Part shown: positions 39,445 through 48,110 of the stretch, piece after piece
Layout: each line of letters opens with the position of its first letter
How positions within the stretch are numbered: position 1 is the stretch's first letter
Assembly (NCBI GenBank): GCA_947464185.1
Contig: CANHVY010000005.1
Coordinates: 51,784-115,783 of the forward strand
Direction of reading: 5' to 3'
DNA length: 64,000 nt
DNA from: Burkholderiales bacterium
GTDB taxonomy: Bacteria; Pseudomonadota; Gammaproteobacteria; Burkholderiales; Burkholderiaceae_C
Notes under the pieces: generated by a model
Seen by the model: the letters and a program-made list of their open reading frames with translations, nothing else
Databases searched by the model: none
What the model was told of the DNA's origin: nothing
Position numbers and translations under genes: made by a program

Positions 39445-40742
39445 GCGGCGTGCTCCCAAGCGTGAGGCCGGGCGACAGGCGGCTGCTTCGCGAACACGCC
39501 GTCCTTCATCACCGCGAGGATGCGCTTGGGGTCCCGCAGGATGGACAGGTTGGCCAGCGGGTCGCCGTCCAGCAGCAGCAGGTCGGCCAGGTAGCCTTCC
39601 TTGACGAGCCCGAGCTCGTGCGGCCGCATCATGACCTGGCCCCCGTACAGGGTGCAGGCACGAATGGCTTCCATGGGCGTGAAGCCCAGGTACTTCACAA
39701 ACAATTCGAGGTCGCGTGCATTCTTCAGGTGCGGGTTGAACGCAAAGCCGTAGTCACCGCCGGGCAGCACGCGCACGCCGCGCCGGTGCATGGCCTTGAG
39801 CGATTCGCAGGCGGCGTTCCACTCCTCCTCGTACCCCATCTCCACGGCCTTGGCCCGGTCGATGCCCCAGGGCTCGGCCTCGTTGAGGATGGCGTAGAGG
39901 ATGCCGATGCCTGGCGCGACGAAGACCTCGTCGCGCACGGCCTCCAGCATGTCCAGAGCCTCGGTATCGGTGAAGCTGGCGTGGTAGATCAGCCGTATGC
40001 CGTGGCGCAACGCCTGCTTCACGCTGGCGCAGGAGCGGGCGTGCACAACGATGCGCTTGCCGCGCATGCGCACCTCCTCGGCACAGGCGGCCACCTCGGC
40101 GTCGGTCATCCAGGTGGTCTTGGCATCGGCCCCGGGGACGAAGTTGTCACCCGACAGGTTCAGCTTGACCGTGTCAACCCCGTACTTCAGGAACATGCGG
40201 GTGACGCGGCGCAGGTCTTCCGCGCCATTGACGACGACGCCAAAGCTGAACTCCGGAAAGGGCAGGTGCGGCAGCATCTCGTCGCCCAGGCCGCCGGGCA
40301 CGGTGATCTCCTGGCTGGCGGCGAGGTAGCGGGGCCCGGGGATCTGGCCGGCCTCGATCGCGTTGCGGATCACCACGTCCAGACGTGGCTTGGCGCAGGC
40401 AGCGCCCAGGCACGAGGTGAAACCGGCCTTGAGGTAGTTGTGCGCCACCTTGGCCGTCCACAGCACGTGCTCCTCCAGCGGCATGGTCTGGATGCCGGCC
40501 AGCGAGGCAGCGTCGTTCCAGGAGAAGTGGGTGTGGGCCTCGGTCATGCCCGGCATCAGGGTGGCCCCTGCCGCATCCACCACCAGGGCATCGCCGGCAC
40601 TGACTCCGCCCGCGCTGCGGCCCACGGCCACGATGCGGTTGCCGCGCACGCGCACGCTGCCGGCGTAAGGCATCTGCCCGGTGCCATCCAGGATGCGGAC
40701 GTTGGTGAAGAGGGTTTCGGTGGTGGGCGCTGCCATGTTCAT
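39441..40742 (-). CDS. Metal-dependent amidohydrolase, copy A
   Basis: Amidohydrolase-superfamily enzyme of 433 residues, closest in layout to imidazolonepropionase/prolidase-like members. The visible metal site is H70 and H72 (EAHTHFSWND), probably carboxylated K193 (VKLNLSGDN), H234 (VVHARS), H254 (IYHASFTD) and D330 (PGGDYGFAF), so a binuclear centre is expected. There is no signal peptide, so it is cytoplasmic. It should hydrolyse a C-N or C-O bond, perhaps a cyclic amide or ester, in the imported compound. It is a paralogue of the next gene upstream, 14 bases away. Confidence 0.9.
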   Translation of the reverse strand: MNMAAPTTETLFTNVRILDGTGQMPYAGSVRVRGNRIVAVGRSAGGVSAGDALVVDAAGATLMPGMTEAHTHFSWNDAASLAGIQTMPLEEHVLWTAKVAHNYLKAGFTSCLGAACAKPRLDVVIRNAIEAGQIPGPRYLAASQEITVPGGLGDEMLPHLPFPEFSFGVVVNGAEDLRRVTRMFLKYGVDTVKLNLSGDNFVPGADAKTTWMTDAEVAACAEEVRMRGKRIVVHARSCASVKQALRHGIRLIYHASFTDTEALDMLEAVRDEVFVAPGIGILYAILNEAEPWGIDRAKAVEMGYEEEWNAACESLKAMHRRGVRVLPGGDYGFAFNPHLKNARDLELFVKYLGFTPMEAIRACTLYGGQVMMRPHELGLVKEGYLADLLLLDGDPLANLSILRDPKRILAVMKDGVFAKQPPVARPHAWEHAA

Positions 40743-40756
40743 CTCCCGCAGGTGGC

Positions 40757-42046
40757 TCAGGCCGCCCAGCGTGTGGTGCGCGCATGACGCACGGGCGGGG
40801 CGCGGTGGAACTCGCCGTCCTTCATCACCGCCAGGATGCGTGCCTTGTCCTGCAGCACGGTGATGTCGGCCAGCGGGTCGCCATCGATCAGCAGGATGTC
40901 GGCCAGACAGCCCTCGCGGATGTAACCCAGTTGCTTGCCCATCTTCATCATGGGCCCGCCCCAGGCGGTGGCCGACAACAGCGCCTCCATCGTGCTCATG
41001 CCGATGTATTTGACGAAGTACTCCAGGTCCTTGGCGTTGGTGCCGTGAGGCGTCCAGGCGAAGCCATAGTCCCCACCCGGCAGGATGCGGATGCCACGCC
41101 GGCGCATGGCCTTCATGCTTTCGACGGCTGCCTCCAGTTCGCGGTGGTAACCCATCTTGCGCGTCACCTCGGGCGTCAGGCCCCAGGCGCTGGCGTGGTG
41201 ACAGGTGTTGATCAGCCAGGCCAGACCCGGGGCGACGAAGTGATTGAACTTGTTCGCTTCCAGCAGGTCCAGCGCTTCCTCATCGGCAAAGCTCGCGTGG
41301 TAGATCACCTCGATGCCGAGCTTGACGCATTGCTTGATCGACCAGGTGGAGCGCGCGTGCGCCGCCACCCGCTTGCCCCAGACCTTGGCCTCTTCCACGC
41401 AGACGCGGATCTCCTCCTCGGTGAACTGGCTCATCTCCGAGGGCATGCCGGTGATGGATTCGCCCGACAGGTTGATCTTCAGTGAATCGACCCCGTACTT
41501 GCAGAACATGCGCACGCAGCGGCGCATCTCCTCCGCCCCGCTGACCACCGCACCGAACGCGAACTCGGGCTGCGGCAGGTGGGGCGCAGTGGTGTCCCCC
41601 AATCCGCCCGGCACGGTGATCTCCTGGCTGGCCGCCAGGTAGCGCGGACCGATGATGGTGCCGTCGTTGATGGCGTTGCGGATCACCACGTCCAGGCGCG
41701 GCTTGGCGGTGGCTGCGCCGACGCAGGAGGTCCAGCCCATGTCGAGGTAGCGCTTGGCCACCTCGGCGCACCACAGGATGTGTTCCTCGGGCGGCATGCG
41801 CTGGATGGACTCCAGGCTGGGCTGGTCATTCCAGGAGAAGTGCGTGTGCGCCTCCACCATGCCTGGCATGAGAAAGGCCCCGGCGCCGTCGATGACCTGG
41901 GCCCCGGCCACCGGGGCCGAGCGGGCGCCATAGCCGGACTGGACCACGCGGGAGATGCGGTTGCCCTGGACCAGCACCTCGCCCTGGAACGGGGTCTCAC
42001 CGCCCCCATCGAAGATGCGCACGTTGGTGAAGAGCACGTCGGCCAT
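40757..42046 (-). CDS. Metal-dependent amidohydrolase, copy B
   Basis: Paralogue of the neighbouring amidohydrolase, 429 residues. The same metal-site residues are present: H67 and H69 (EAHTHFSWND), K190 (SLKINLSGE), H230 (AAHARSTWS), H250 (IYHASFADE) and D326 (PGGDYGFAW). Long stretches such as PRYLAASQEITVPGGLGD are shared with copy A, so the pair arose by duplication. The segment around 195-215 and the C-terminus differ most. Keeping both catalytic sets intact suggests two related substrates or successive steps. Confidence 0.9.
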   Translation of the reverse strand: MADVLFTNVRIFDGGGETPFQGEVLVQGNRISRVVQSGYGARSAPVAGAQVIDGAGAFLMPGMVEAHTHFSWNDQPSLESIQRMPPEEHILWCAEVAKRYLDMGWTSCVGAATAKPRLDVVIRNAINDGTIIGPRYLAASQEITVPGGLGDTTAPHLPQPEFAFGAVVSGAEEMRRCVRMFCKYGVDSLKINLSGESITGMPSEMSQFTEEEIRVCVEEAKVWGKRVAAHARSTWSIKQCVKLGIEVIYHASFADEEALDLLEANKFNHFVAPGLAWLINTCHHASAWGLTPEVTRKMGYHRELEAAVESMKAMRRRGIRILPGGDYGFAWTPHGTNAKDLEYFVKYIGMSTMEALLSATAWGGPMMKMGKQLGYIREGCLADILLIDGDPLADITVLQDKARILAVMKDGEFHRAPPVRHARTTRWAA

Positions 42047-42076
42047 TCGATGGATCCTCGACTATGTCCTTGGGGT

Positions 42077-42955
42077 TCAGACAGCGGCTGCAGGCGACGC
42101 CCAGGGGGCCCGCGTGGCCGCCGCAGGAGCAGACCGCACCACCGAGGCGGCAAAGTCCTGCCACAGGCGGGCGCACTCGGCGGCGCGCTCCAGGGGCGTC
42201 CAATGGCCGCAGCGGGGCAGCACCTCGGTGCGTACGCTGGCTGCGGCATTCAAGCGGCTGGCAAGGCCACGCACCGCCTGGGGCGGGGCCACGCCGTCCT
42301 CGTCGCCCGTCACCAGCAGCACCGGGGCCTGGATGCGATCCACCGCCGCAGGCTGCGCTTCAGCCAAAGCTTCGCAGGTACGGCCGTAGGCCGCACCGTC
42401 ACAGCGCATCAGCCCGTCGCGAACATAAGCGCACACCAGCGGCTGCTGCTGTCGGGTGTGCGCCGAGAGCGCCGCCTGCACCATCTGCTGGGCGATGGCG
42501 TGCATGCCGTCCACCCCGGCGCTGCGCGCGCGCTGCGCACGGTCTCGCAAGGCCTGGCGCGCTGGGTCGGCCGGCGCCAGCAGCGGCCCGAAGAGCGCCA
42601 GGCTGCGCACCAGAGCGGGATGCTGCACCGCCAGGTGCTGACACACGATGGTGCCCAGCGAGTGCCCCAGCCAATGCGCCTGGCGCACGCCCAGGCGCTC
42701 GCAGGCCTGCGCCGCCGCCGAAACAAACCGATCAATGGACAACGGCCCTTCAGCGCGTTGCGACAGGCCGCTGCCCGGCAGGTCGATGCGCAGGACACGA
42801 TGCCGCGCCAGTGCCGGCATCAGGGGCGTCCAGGTGTTGGAACTGCCCCCCAGGCCGTGCACGCAGACCACCGGGTCTCCCTCGCCCTCGTCTTCGACAG
42901 CCACGCGCTCGAACAGGTGCAGCGTCACGCTCAGAGGCTCCCGCCGCCAGGCCAT
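42077..42955 (-). CDS. Alpha/beta hydrolase
   Basis: Serine hydrolase of about 292 residues, first gene of the minus-strand cluster. The oxyanion region is CVHGLGGSSNTW, the nucleophile elbow GHSLGT, the acid probably in TGDEDGVAPP, and the histidine in LPRCGHWTPLE. I use the ATG at 42955; a GTG at 43015 would add 20 residues. It most resembles small ester or carbon-carbon hydrolases (3-oxoadipate enol-lactonase, MhpC types). The proposed operator is about 150 bases upstream. Product and substrate are not known. Confidence 0.85.
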   Translation of the reverse strand: MAWRREPLSVTLHLFERVAVEDEGEGDPVVCVHGLGGSSNTWTPLMPALARHRVLRIDLPGSGLSQRAEGPLSIDRFVSAAAQACERLGVRQAHWLGHSLGTIVCQHLAVQHPALVRSLALFGPLLAPADPARQALRDRAQRARSAGVDGMHAIAQQMVQAALSAHTRQQQPLVCAYVRDGLMRCDGAAYGRTCEALAEAQPAAVDRIQAPVLLVTGDEDGVAPPQAVRGLASRLNAAASVRTEVLPRCGHWTPLERAAECARLWQDFAASVVRSAPAAATRAPWASPAAAV

Positions 42956-43105
42956 GCTGGCAAGCGCCACAGGGACGGACAAATCCCGCCGCCGCAGCGC
43001 TGCTGAACCCGCCACCCTCGCTCGCCAGAACGCATGGGACTGTCTCCTCGTCGTCGCGCATGTCAGGCGCCCGAGGGCGCCGCTGCGCGATCATTCCGGA
43101 AGAAA

Positions 43106-43121
43106 TGAGACTTGCGTCTCA
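43106..43121. promoter_or_regulatory. Perfect inverted repeat, likely TetR operator
   Basis: TGAGAC, four bases TTGC, then GTCTCA: a perfect 6+4+6 palindrome in the 188-base (or longer) gap between the divergent hydrolase and TetR genes. It overlaps a possible -35 box (TTGCGT, 43112-43117) that is 18 bases from CATCAT (43136-43141) on the plus strand. TetR-family dimers bind such palindromes next to their own gene. It could control both the regulator and the 13-gene cluster. Confidence 0.6.
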
Positions 43122-43203
43122 AATCTGGATCGGTGCATCATAGGCGTGTCAGTCATGCCCTGCCAAGGGCTGAAACCATATTCAGCACCCAGGACAAACC
43201 CTC

Positions 43204-43938
43204 ATGCCCGCCACCAAGGTCACCCCCAGCTTCGGGCCTTCGCCGCCCGCGCGGGGCGTGAAGGCCTCGACCTTCCGCCTGCTGTTGGACACCGCCATGG
43301 AACTCATCCGTGAAGCCGGACACGTGCCGTCGATGGCGGACGTCGCGCAACGCAGCGGGGTGTCCCGCGCCACGGTGTACCGCTACTTCCCCAGCCGCAG
43401 CGCCCTCATCGCCGCCGTGATGGACGCGTCGCTCGGTCCCGTGCGCAACTTTGCCTCGCCCCACGCGGACGGACCGAGCCGGGTTCGTGATGTCTTCGAG
43501 CAGACCTTCCCGCTGTTCCAGGCCTTCGAGGCGCAGATGCGGGCGGCTGTGCAGTTGTCCCTGGAGCAATGGGCGCAGGAGCGGGCCGGCACGCTGGAGG
43601 AGGAGCCCTACAAGCGCGGGCACCGGGTGCGCATCGTGGGCTCCGCCATCGCGCCGCTGTCCGATGTGCTGGAACCCGCCGCGCAGATGCGGCTGCACCA
43701 AGCCCTGACGGTGGTGTACGGCATCGAAACCTACATCGTGCTCAAGGACATCTGGGGCCTGTCGGACCGGGCGGTGGAGAAGGTGGCGCTGTGGATGGCC
43801 GATGCGTTGGTGAACGCGGCGCTGAACGAGGCCAGATCGGCCCCTCCCGGCACCCCGGCGAACACCCCTCTCAGCGCCACCTTGCCCACCACCGTCACCA
43901 CCACCGCCACCCGCCGCAAGCCAAGAGGTACCGCATGA
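43204..43938 (+). CDS. TetR-family transcriptional regulator
   Basis: Regulator of 244 residues. The DNA-binding helix-turn-helix is at about 43-70 (SMADVAQRSGVSRATVYRYF), preceded by a 20-residue proline-containing tail. The rest is an all-helical ligand-binding domain; its far C-terminus is threonine-rich and probably disordered. It diverges from the long minus-strand cluster with a palindrome between them, and its stop overlaps the following esterase by four bases. It most likely represses the cluster until its ligand, perhaps the imported compound, appears. Confidence 0.92.
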   Translation: MPATKVTPSFGPSPPARGVKASTFRLLLDTAMELIREAGHVPSMADVAQRSGVSRATVYRYFPSRSALIAAVMDASLGPVRNFASPHADGPSRVRDVFEQTFPLFQAFEAQMRAAVQLSLEQWAQERAGTLEEEPYKRGHRVRIVGSAIAPLSDVLEPAAQMRLHQALTVVYGIETYIVLKDIWGLSDRAVEKVALWMADALVNAALNEARSAPPGTPANTPLSATLPTTVTTTATRRKPRGTA

Positions 43939-44903
43939 CCAGACGCCGCTCACCTGCGTGGCACGACGCCCAGTACAACAACCGGGGGCGGATTCCCGAG
44001 CATCCGCAGATCCTGCAGCAGTGGGCCCAGCGTTCGACACAAGCGCTGGCCACCTCGGCCTGCGTGCTGGAGGTGGACTATCGGCCGCAGGAACGGCGGC
44101 GGGCTCGCGCACGCACCGATCCGGCGTCCACCTTGGACCTGTTCCTGCCGCAACCCCAGGGCGCTGGAGCCCACAGTACCAAACCAGCCGGCACAGCAGG
44201 CGCGTCAGACAAGAGGGCTGCGCCAGGCCCTGCAGCCGCCGCGGCACCGGTTCTCGTCTACCTGCACGGAGGTTACTGGCGCGCGCTGTCCAAGCGCGAC
44301 CAGGCCTTCGTGGCCCCGCCGTTCGCCCGCGCTGGCGCGCTGGTGGTGGTGCCCGACTACCCCCTGGCCCCGGCGGTCTCCATCGAGCACATCGTGATGC
44401 AGGTGGCGCAGGCCGTGGCCTGGACCTGGCGCCACGCCCGCCAGTACGGCGGCAACCCCGATCGCATCGTCGTGGCCGGGCACTCGGCGGGAGGACATCT
44501 GGCGGCCATGATGCTGGCCTTGCAGTGGCCTGTGTTCAGCCCCGAGTTGCCAGGCGACCTGGTCAAGGGGGCGGTGTCCCTGTCGGGCGTCTTCGACCTG
44601 GAGCCGCTGCGGCACGCGCCCTTCCTGGCGCCTGATCTCCGACTGGACGAACCCAGCGCGATGCGCCTGAGCCCCGCCTGGATGCCCGCTCCCCAGGGCC
44701 CGCTGATCGCCCTGGTGGGCGGCGACGAGAGCGAGGAGTTCCTGCGTCAGAACCGGCTCATCAAGAGGCGATGGGGCGCCAAGGCAGTCCCGGTCTGCGA
44801 GACCGTGCCAGGCCGCCACCACATGAACGTGCTGCACGATCTGGCTGACCCGACATGCCGAGCCCACCAGTTGACACTGAGGCTGCTCGGACTGCAGGCT
44901 TAG
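43935..44903 (+). CDS. Alpha/beta hydrolase (esterase/kynurenine-formamidase-like)
   Basis: Serine hydrolase of 322 residues. The oxyanion motif is HGGYW at 111-115, the nucleophile is S184 in AGHSAGGHLA, and the C-terminal histidine lies in PGRHHMNVL. HGGxW plus GHSAGG is the pattern of bacterial kynurenine formamidases and related esterases. The N-terminal DAQYNNRGRIPEHPQ also fits that group. A low-complexity insert (about 74-104) sits before the motif. It is co-transcribed with the TetR gene and probably acts in the same pathway, cleaving an amide or ester. Confidence 0.87.
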   Translation: MTRRRSPAWHDAQYNNRGRIPEHPQILQQWAQRSTQALATSACVLEVDYRPQERRRARARTDPASTLDLFLPQPQGAGAHSTKPAGTAGASDKRAAPGPAAAAAPVLVYLHGGYWRALSKRDQAFVAPPFARAGALVVVPDYPLAPAVSIEHIVMQVAQAVAWTWRHARQYGGNPDRIVVAGHSAGGHLAAMMLALQWPVFSPELPGDLVKGAVSLSGVFDLEPLRHAPFLAPDLRLDEPSAMRLSPAWMPAPQGPLIALVGGDESEEFLRQNRLIKRRWGAKAVPVCETVPGRHHMNVLHDLADPTCRAHQLTLRLLGLQA

Positions 44904-45024
44904 TCGCTTCCACCGTGCACGCTGGGGCCTGGAGGGCGACGGACGCTCGGCAACGAAGTCAGTTTGTACAGTTTCAAGCCTCGACTTTGAACTTGTACAG
45001 ACGCACTGATCTCATGCGGGTGAA

Positions 45025-45747
45025 CTAAGCCCCATCAGGAAGCCGGGGCGGCTTCGCAAGTTCATCCACCGTCAAGCCCTGCGCCGCGAGCAGCTTCTCC
45101 AGTGCCGGCAGCAGCGGGCCCAGGCGCTCGTCGAGGGCTGCGCGGACGGTGTCGACGAAGACCTGGGTCTGGCGCTCGATCTCGATGTTGAAGGCGTCGC
45201 CTTCACGCTTGGCGCCAAAGGTGGTCATGCGCAGCGTCTCAGGGATGAGCCAGACCTCAAACCAGCCGCTGCCGTCGCGCTCGCGGCCGGCCTCGGCCAC
45301 CGTGAGGCTCGCGCCGTCCACGGCGATGTAGCCCTTGGCAAAGACGTAGCGCATCCACGGCGCGGGCACGCCTATGCGCAGGACATGGTTGTTCTCGGGC
45401 TGGCGGATGGACTGCAGCTGCGCCTGGAAGTCCACATGGCCGGACAGCGGATGCCCGCCGATCTCCGCGCCGTCCTTGGCCGCGCGTTCGACATTGAGGG
45501 CGTCGCCCACGCCCAGGGTGCCGAGCGTGGTGACGTTCAGGCTCTGCAGCATGACGTCAAAGTCGGCCTGCTCCTGCTGCGGCCGCACCGAGGTGGCCGT
45601 CAGGCACACCCCGTTGCAGGCCACGCTGGCCCCCACTTCCAGGCCCTGGCAAAAGCCAGCCGGGAAGGCCAGGGTGAAGGTGCGCAGGCCCGGCCGGTCG
45701 GCCAGGGCGGCGATGCGGGCGGTGCCCTGAACGATGCCGGTGAACAT
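45025..45747 (-). CDS. ribE: Riboflavin synthase, alpha subunit
   Basis: Enzyme of 240 residues that converts two 6,7-dimethyl-8-ribityllumazines into riboflavin. It starts with the diagnostic MFTGIVQG. The two lumazine-binding repeats are seen as NGVCLTATS and GHPLSGHVD in the first and AVDGASLTVAE in the second. The C-terminus is about 30 residues longer than usual. It is isolated from other riboflavin genes; no FMN riboswitch is seen. A GATAAT box ends only six bases before the ATG. Confidence 0.93.
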   Translation of the reverse strand: MFTGIVQGTARIAALADRPGLRTFTLAFPAGFCQGLEVGASVACNGVCLTATSVRPQQEQADFDVMLQSLNVTTLGTLGVGDALNVERAAKDGAEIGGHPLSGHVDFQAQLQSIRQPENNHVLRIGVPAPWMRYVFAKGYIAVDGASLTVAEAGRERDGSGWFEVWLIPETLRMTTFGAKREGDAFNIEIERQTQVFVDTVRAALDERLGPLLPALEKLLAAQGLTVDELAKPPRLPDGA

Positions 45748-45753
45748 CGCCAG

Positions 45754-45759
45754 ATTATC
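45754..45759 (-). promoter_or_regulatory. Possible -10 box for a leaderless ribE transcript
   Basis: GATAAT on the minus strand is followed by six bases and then the ribE ATG, so transcription would begin at or next to the start codon. The -35 region (near TCAGGA) is poor. No Shine-Dalgarno sequence fits in the gap. Confidence 0.35.
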
Positions 45760-45812
45760 CGGTGGGCCCTCGGCTATCCTGAGCGCATGGACAGCCCCGT
45801 GACGACTGCCTC

Positions 45813-47153
45813 ATGACCTTTGCCCCCACCACTGAACCTGGAGGGCCCGCTGGACGTTCCGAACTTCCTGGGCTTCCTGGACGACCCGATCGCCCTGAGC
45901 CCTCCGCATCCGGGATGTCCCCCGCTTCCATGGGGCAGGTGCCACCCGCCTGGCTCGCGGACTTCACCCTGACCAGCCCACCCACCGGCTTCGTCGACGA
46001 CCCCTACCCCTTCTACGCAGCCTTGAGGCAACACGCCCCGGTCCACCGCCTGAACGCCCACGCCGTGCTGCTCACGCGCTACGACGACGTGATTGCGGTG
46101 TACCGCCACCCGGCCGCAAGTTCCGACAAGCAGCGCGAGTTCGCGCCGAAGTTCGGCGACGGCTCGCCGCTGTTCGAGCACCACACCACCAGCCTGGTGT
46201 TCAACGATGCGCCGCTGCACACCCGCGTGCGCCGCCTCCTGATGGGGGCGCTGAACCAGCGCGCCATCGCCCGCATGGAGGCGGGCGTGGTGGCCCTGGT
46301 GGACGGCCTGCTGGAGCGCATGGCCGACTTGAAGGCGCCCGACCTGATCGAGGATTTTGCTGCGCGCATCCCCGTGGAGGTGATCGGCAACCTGCTGGAC
46401 GTGCCGCACGCCGAGCGTGGTCCGCTGCAGGGCTGGTCGCTGGCCATCCTCTCGGCGCTGGAGCCCGCCCCCTCACCCGAGGTGCTGAGCCGCGGCCACG
46501 CGGCCGTGCGTGACTTCCTGGCCTACCTGCGCGAGCTGGTGGCCCAGCGGCGCGCACAACCTGGGGACCCGGAAGTGGACGTGCTGACCCGGCTGATCCA
46601 GGGCGAAGTGGACGGCGAGCGCCTGACCGAGACCGAGCTGCTGCACAACTGCATCTTCCTGCTCAACGCCGGCCACGAGACCACGACCAACCTGATCGGC
46701 AACGGCCTGCACGCGCTGATGACGCACCGCGACCAGTTGCACAAACTGGTGGCCGAGCCCGCGCTGCTGCCCACCGCGGTGGAAGAGCTGCTGCGCTTCG
46801 AGAGCCCCCTGCAGTTGAACAACCGCCTGGCCACCGCCCCCATCGAGCTGCCCAGCGGCACCACCGTGCCCGCAGGCAGCTTCATCACCCTGGGCGTGGG
46901 GGCCGCCAACCACGATCCTGCCGCGTTCCCGCAGCCTCAGCGCCTGGACGTGGCCCGCAAGCCCAACCTGCAGATCGCCTTCGGCCACAGCGCCCACGCC
47001 TGCGCCGGCATGAACGTGGCGCGGCTGGAGGCGCGCATCGCGATCGGTCGGCTGCTGGTGCGCTTTCCGGGGATCGACCTTGCCGGTGCGCCGGAGCGCG
47101 ACCCGCGCGTGCGCTTTCGCGGCTTCAGGCGGCTGCCAGTGCGGCTGGGGTGA
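45813..47153 (+). CDS. Cytochrome P450
   Basis: Soluble bacterial P450 of 446 residues (class I type). The I-helix has AGHETTTN at 286-293, the K-helix ExxR is E325/R328 in EELLRFESPLQ, and the haem loop is FGHSAHACAGM with C397 as the iron ligand. In the loop, the usual glycine two residues before the histidine is serine (S393). The first about 40 residues are proline- and glycine-rich and may not be translated; an ATG at 45915 is an alternative start. No ferredoxin or reductase gene is adjacent, and the substrate is unknown. Confidence 0.93.
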   Translation: MTFAPTTEPGGPAGRSELPGLPGRPDRPEPSASGMSPASMGQVPPAWLADFTLTSPPTGFVDDPYPFYAALRQHAPVHRLNAHAVLLTRYDDVIAVYRHPAASSDKQREFAPKFGDGSPLFEHHTTSLVFNDAPLHTRVRRLLMGALNQRAIARMEAGVVALVDGLLERMADLKAPDLIEDFAARIPVEVIGNLLDVPHAERGPLQGWSLAILSALEPAPSPEVLSRGHAAVRDFLAYLRELVAQRRAQPGDPEVDVLTRLIQGEVDGERLTETELLHNCIFLLNAGHETTTNLIGNGLHALMTHRDQLHKLVAEPALLPTAVEELLRFESPLQLNNRLATAPIELPSGTTVPAGSFITLGVGAANHDPAAFPQPQRLDVARKPNLQIAFGHSAHACAGMNVARLEARIAIGRLLVRFPGIDLAGAPERDPRVRFRGFRRLPVRLG

Positions 47154-47186
47154 GCGCGCCTGCTTGCCTGTGCTGGAATCTGAACG

Positions 47187-48110
47187 ATGTCGAGCCAGAA
47201 TCCCCAGCTGACGCTTCGCGAGATCCTGCAGCACGCCCGCAAGCAGAAACACCTCAGTCAGCTTGAATTGTCGATGCGGCTGGGCATCTCGCAACGCCAC
47301 CTCAGTTTCATCGAGAGCGCCCGGGCCAGGCCAAGCAGGGGCCTGCTGCTGCGCTGGCTGCAGGCTCTGGACGTCACCCCAAGGACGATAGGCCGTGCCC
47401 TGCTGCTGGCCGGGTTTGCACCGGAGCCGGCGGGCGCTCAGGCAGATGAGCATCCCGATGTGCTTGAGCCCGCACTGGGCGCCTTGCGCCGGCTTCTTGA
47501 GGGCCACGATCCATGGCCTGGCTACGTGATCGACGCACACTGGAATGTGCTGGATCTGAACCGGGGCGGCAGGTGGCTGGCGGGCTTGTTGCTGCCGAGA
47601 ACCCCTTACGTCACGGGCCCTGGCAAGGTCAACCTGCTGGAGTTGATGTTGGCGCCAGATGGAATCCTGAGCAGGCTGAGGAATCTTTCCGAGGTCGGGC
47701 CCGCTCTCTTGGCCCATGTTCGCGATGACGCCAACGCGCTACCTGCCCTGCAGCCGAAGGCGGCAGCGCTTTGCGAGTTCCTGCGCAGCCGCTTGGGGGA
47801 AGGCGCAGTGTCTGCGCCATGGTTCCAGCGTTCTGCGCCCTCCATCGTCTCTCGCTTCGGCACGCCGTTGGGCGAACTCGCGTTTCACAGCGTGTTCACG
47901 ACGTTTGGAACGCCCCAGGACATCGACCACGGGTCGCTGCGGATCGAGTACATGTTCCCTGCGAGCGTTCAGACGCAGGCAGCGCTGCTGCAAGCACTCG
48001 GTTCGCGACCGGAGCGCGCTCCTGAGGTCACGTCGCGGCCTGAAACGGCAGACGAAAGCAGACGGTCGCCACCCCATCAAAGACGGGCACAGCAGCAGAA
48101 GAAAGCCTAG
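47187..48110 (+). CDS. XRE-type regulator with MmyB-like ligand-binding domain
   Basis: Regulator of 307 residues. The N-terminal helix-turn-helix is at about 10-65 (REILQHARKQKHLSQLELS, LGISQRHLSFIESARARPSR). The C-terminal part (about 95-275) matches the MmyB-type PAS-like domain, with PGYVIDAHWNVLDLNRGG and FGTPQDIDHGSLRIEY. The gene starts 33 bases after the P450 on the same strand. Its last 83 bases overlap the oppositely oriented DUF4345 gene. Members of this group often control an adjacent oxidoreductase or hydrolase gene. Confidence 0.88.
   Translation: MSSQNPQLTLREILQHARKQKHLSQLELSMRLGISQRHLSFIESARARPSRGLLLRWLQALDVTPRTIGRALLLAGFAPEPAGAQADEHPDVLEPALGALRRLLEGHDPWPGYVIDAHWNVLDLNRGGRWLAGLLLPRTPYVTGPGKVNLLELMLAPDGILSRLRNLSEVGPALLAHVRDDANALPALQPKAAALCEFLRSRLGEGAVSAPWFQRSAPSIVSRFGTPLGELAFHSVFTTFGTPQDIDHGSLRIEYMFPASVQTQAALLQALGSRPERAPEVTSRPETADESRRSPPHQRRAQQQKKA

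Noticed and set aside
44904..45024. Gene or operator in the gap with two TTGTACAG copies
   Set aside because: Two direct copies of an eight-base word about 30 bases apart near convergent gene ends give no clear promoter, hairpin or reading frame.
45748..45812. FMN riboswitch upstream of ribE
   Set aside because: The gap is 65 bases with the next gene diverging, far too short, and none of the conserved RFN-element sequence is present.
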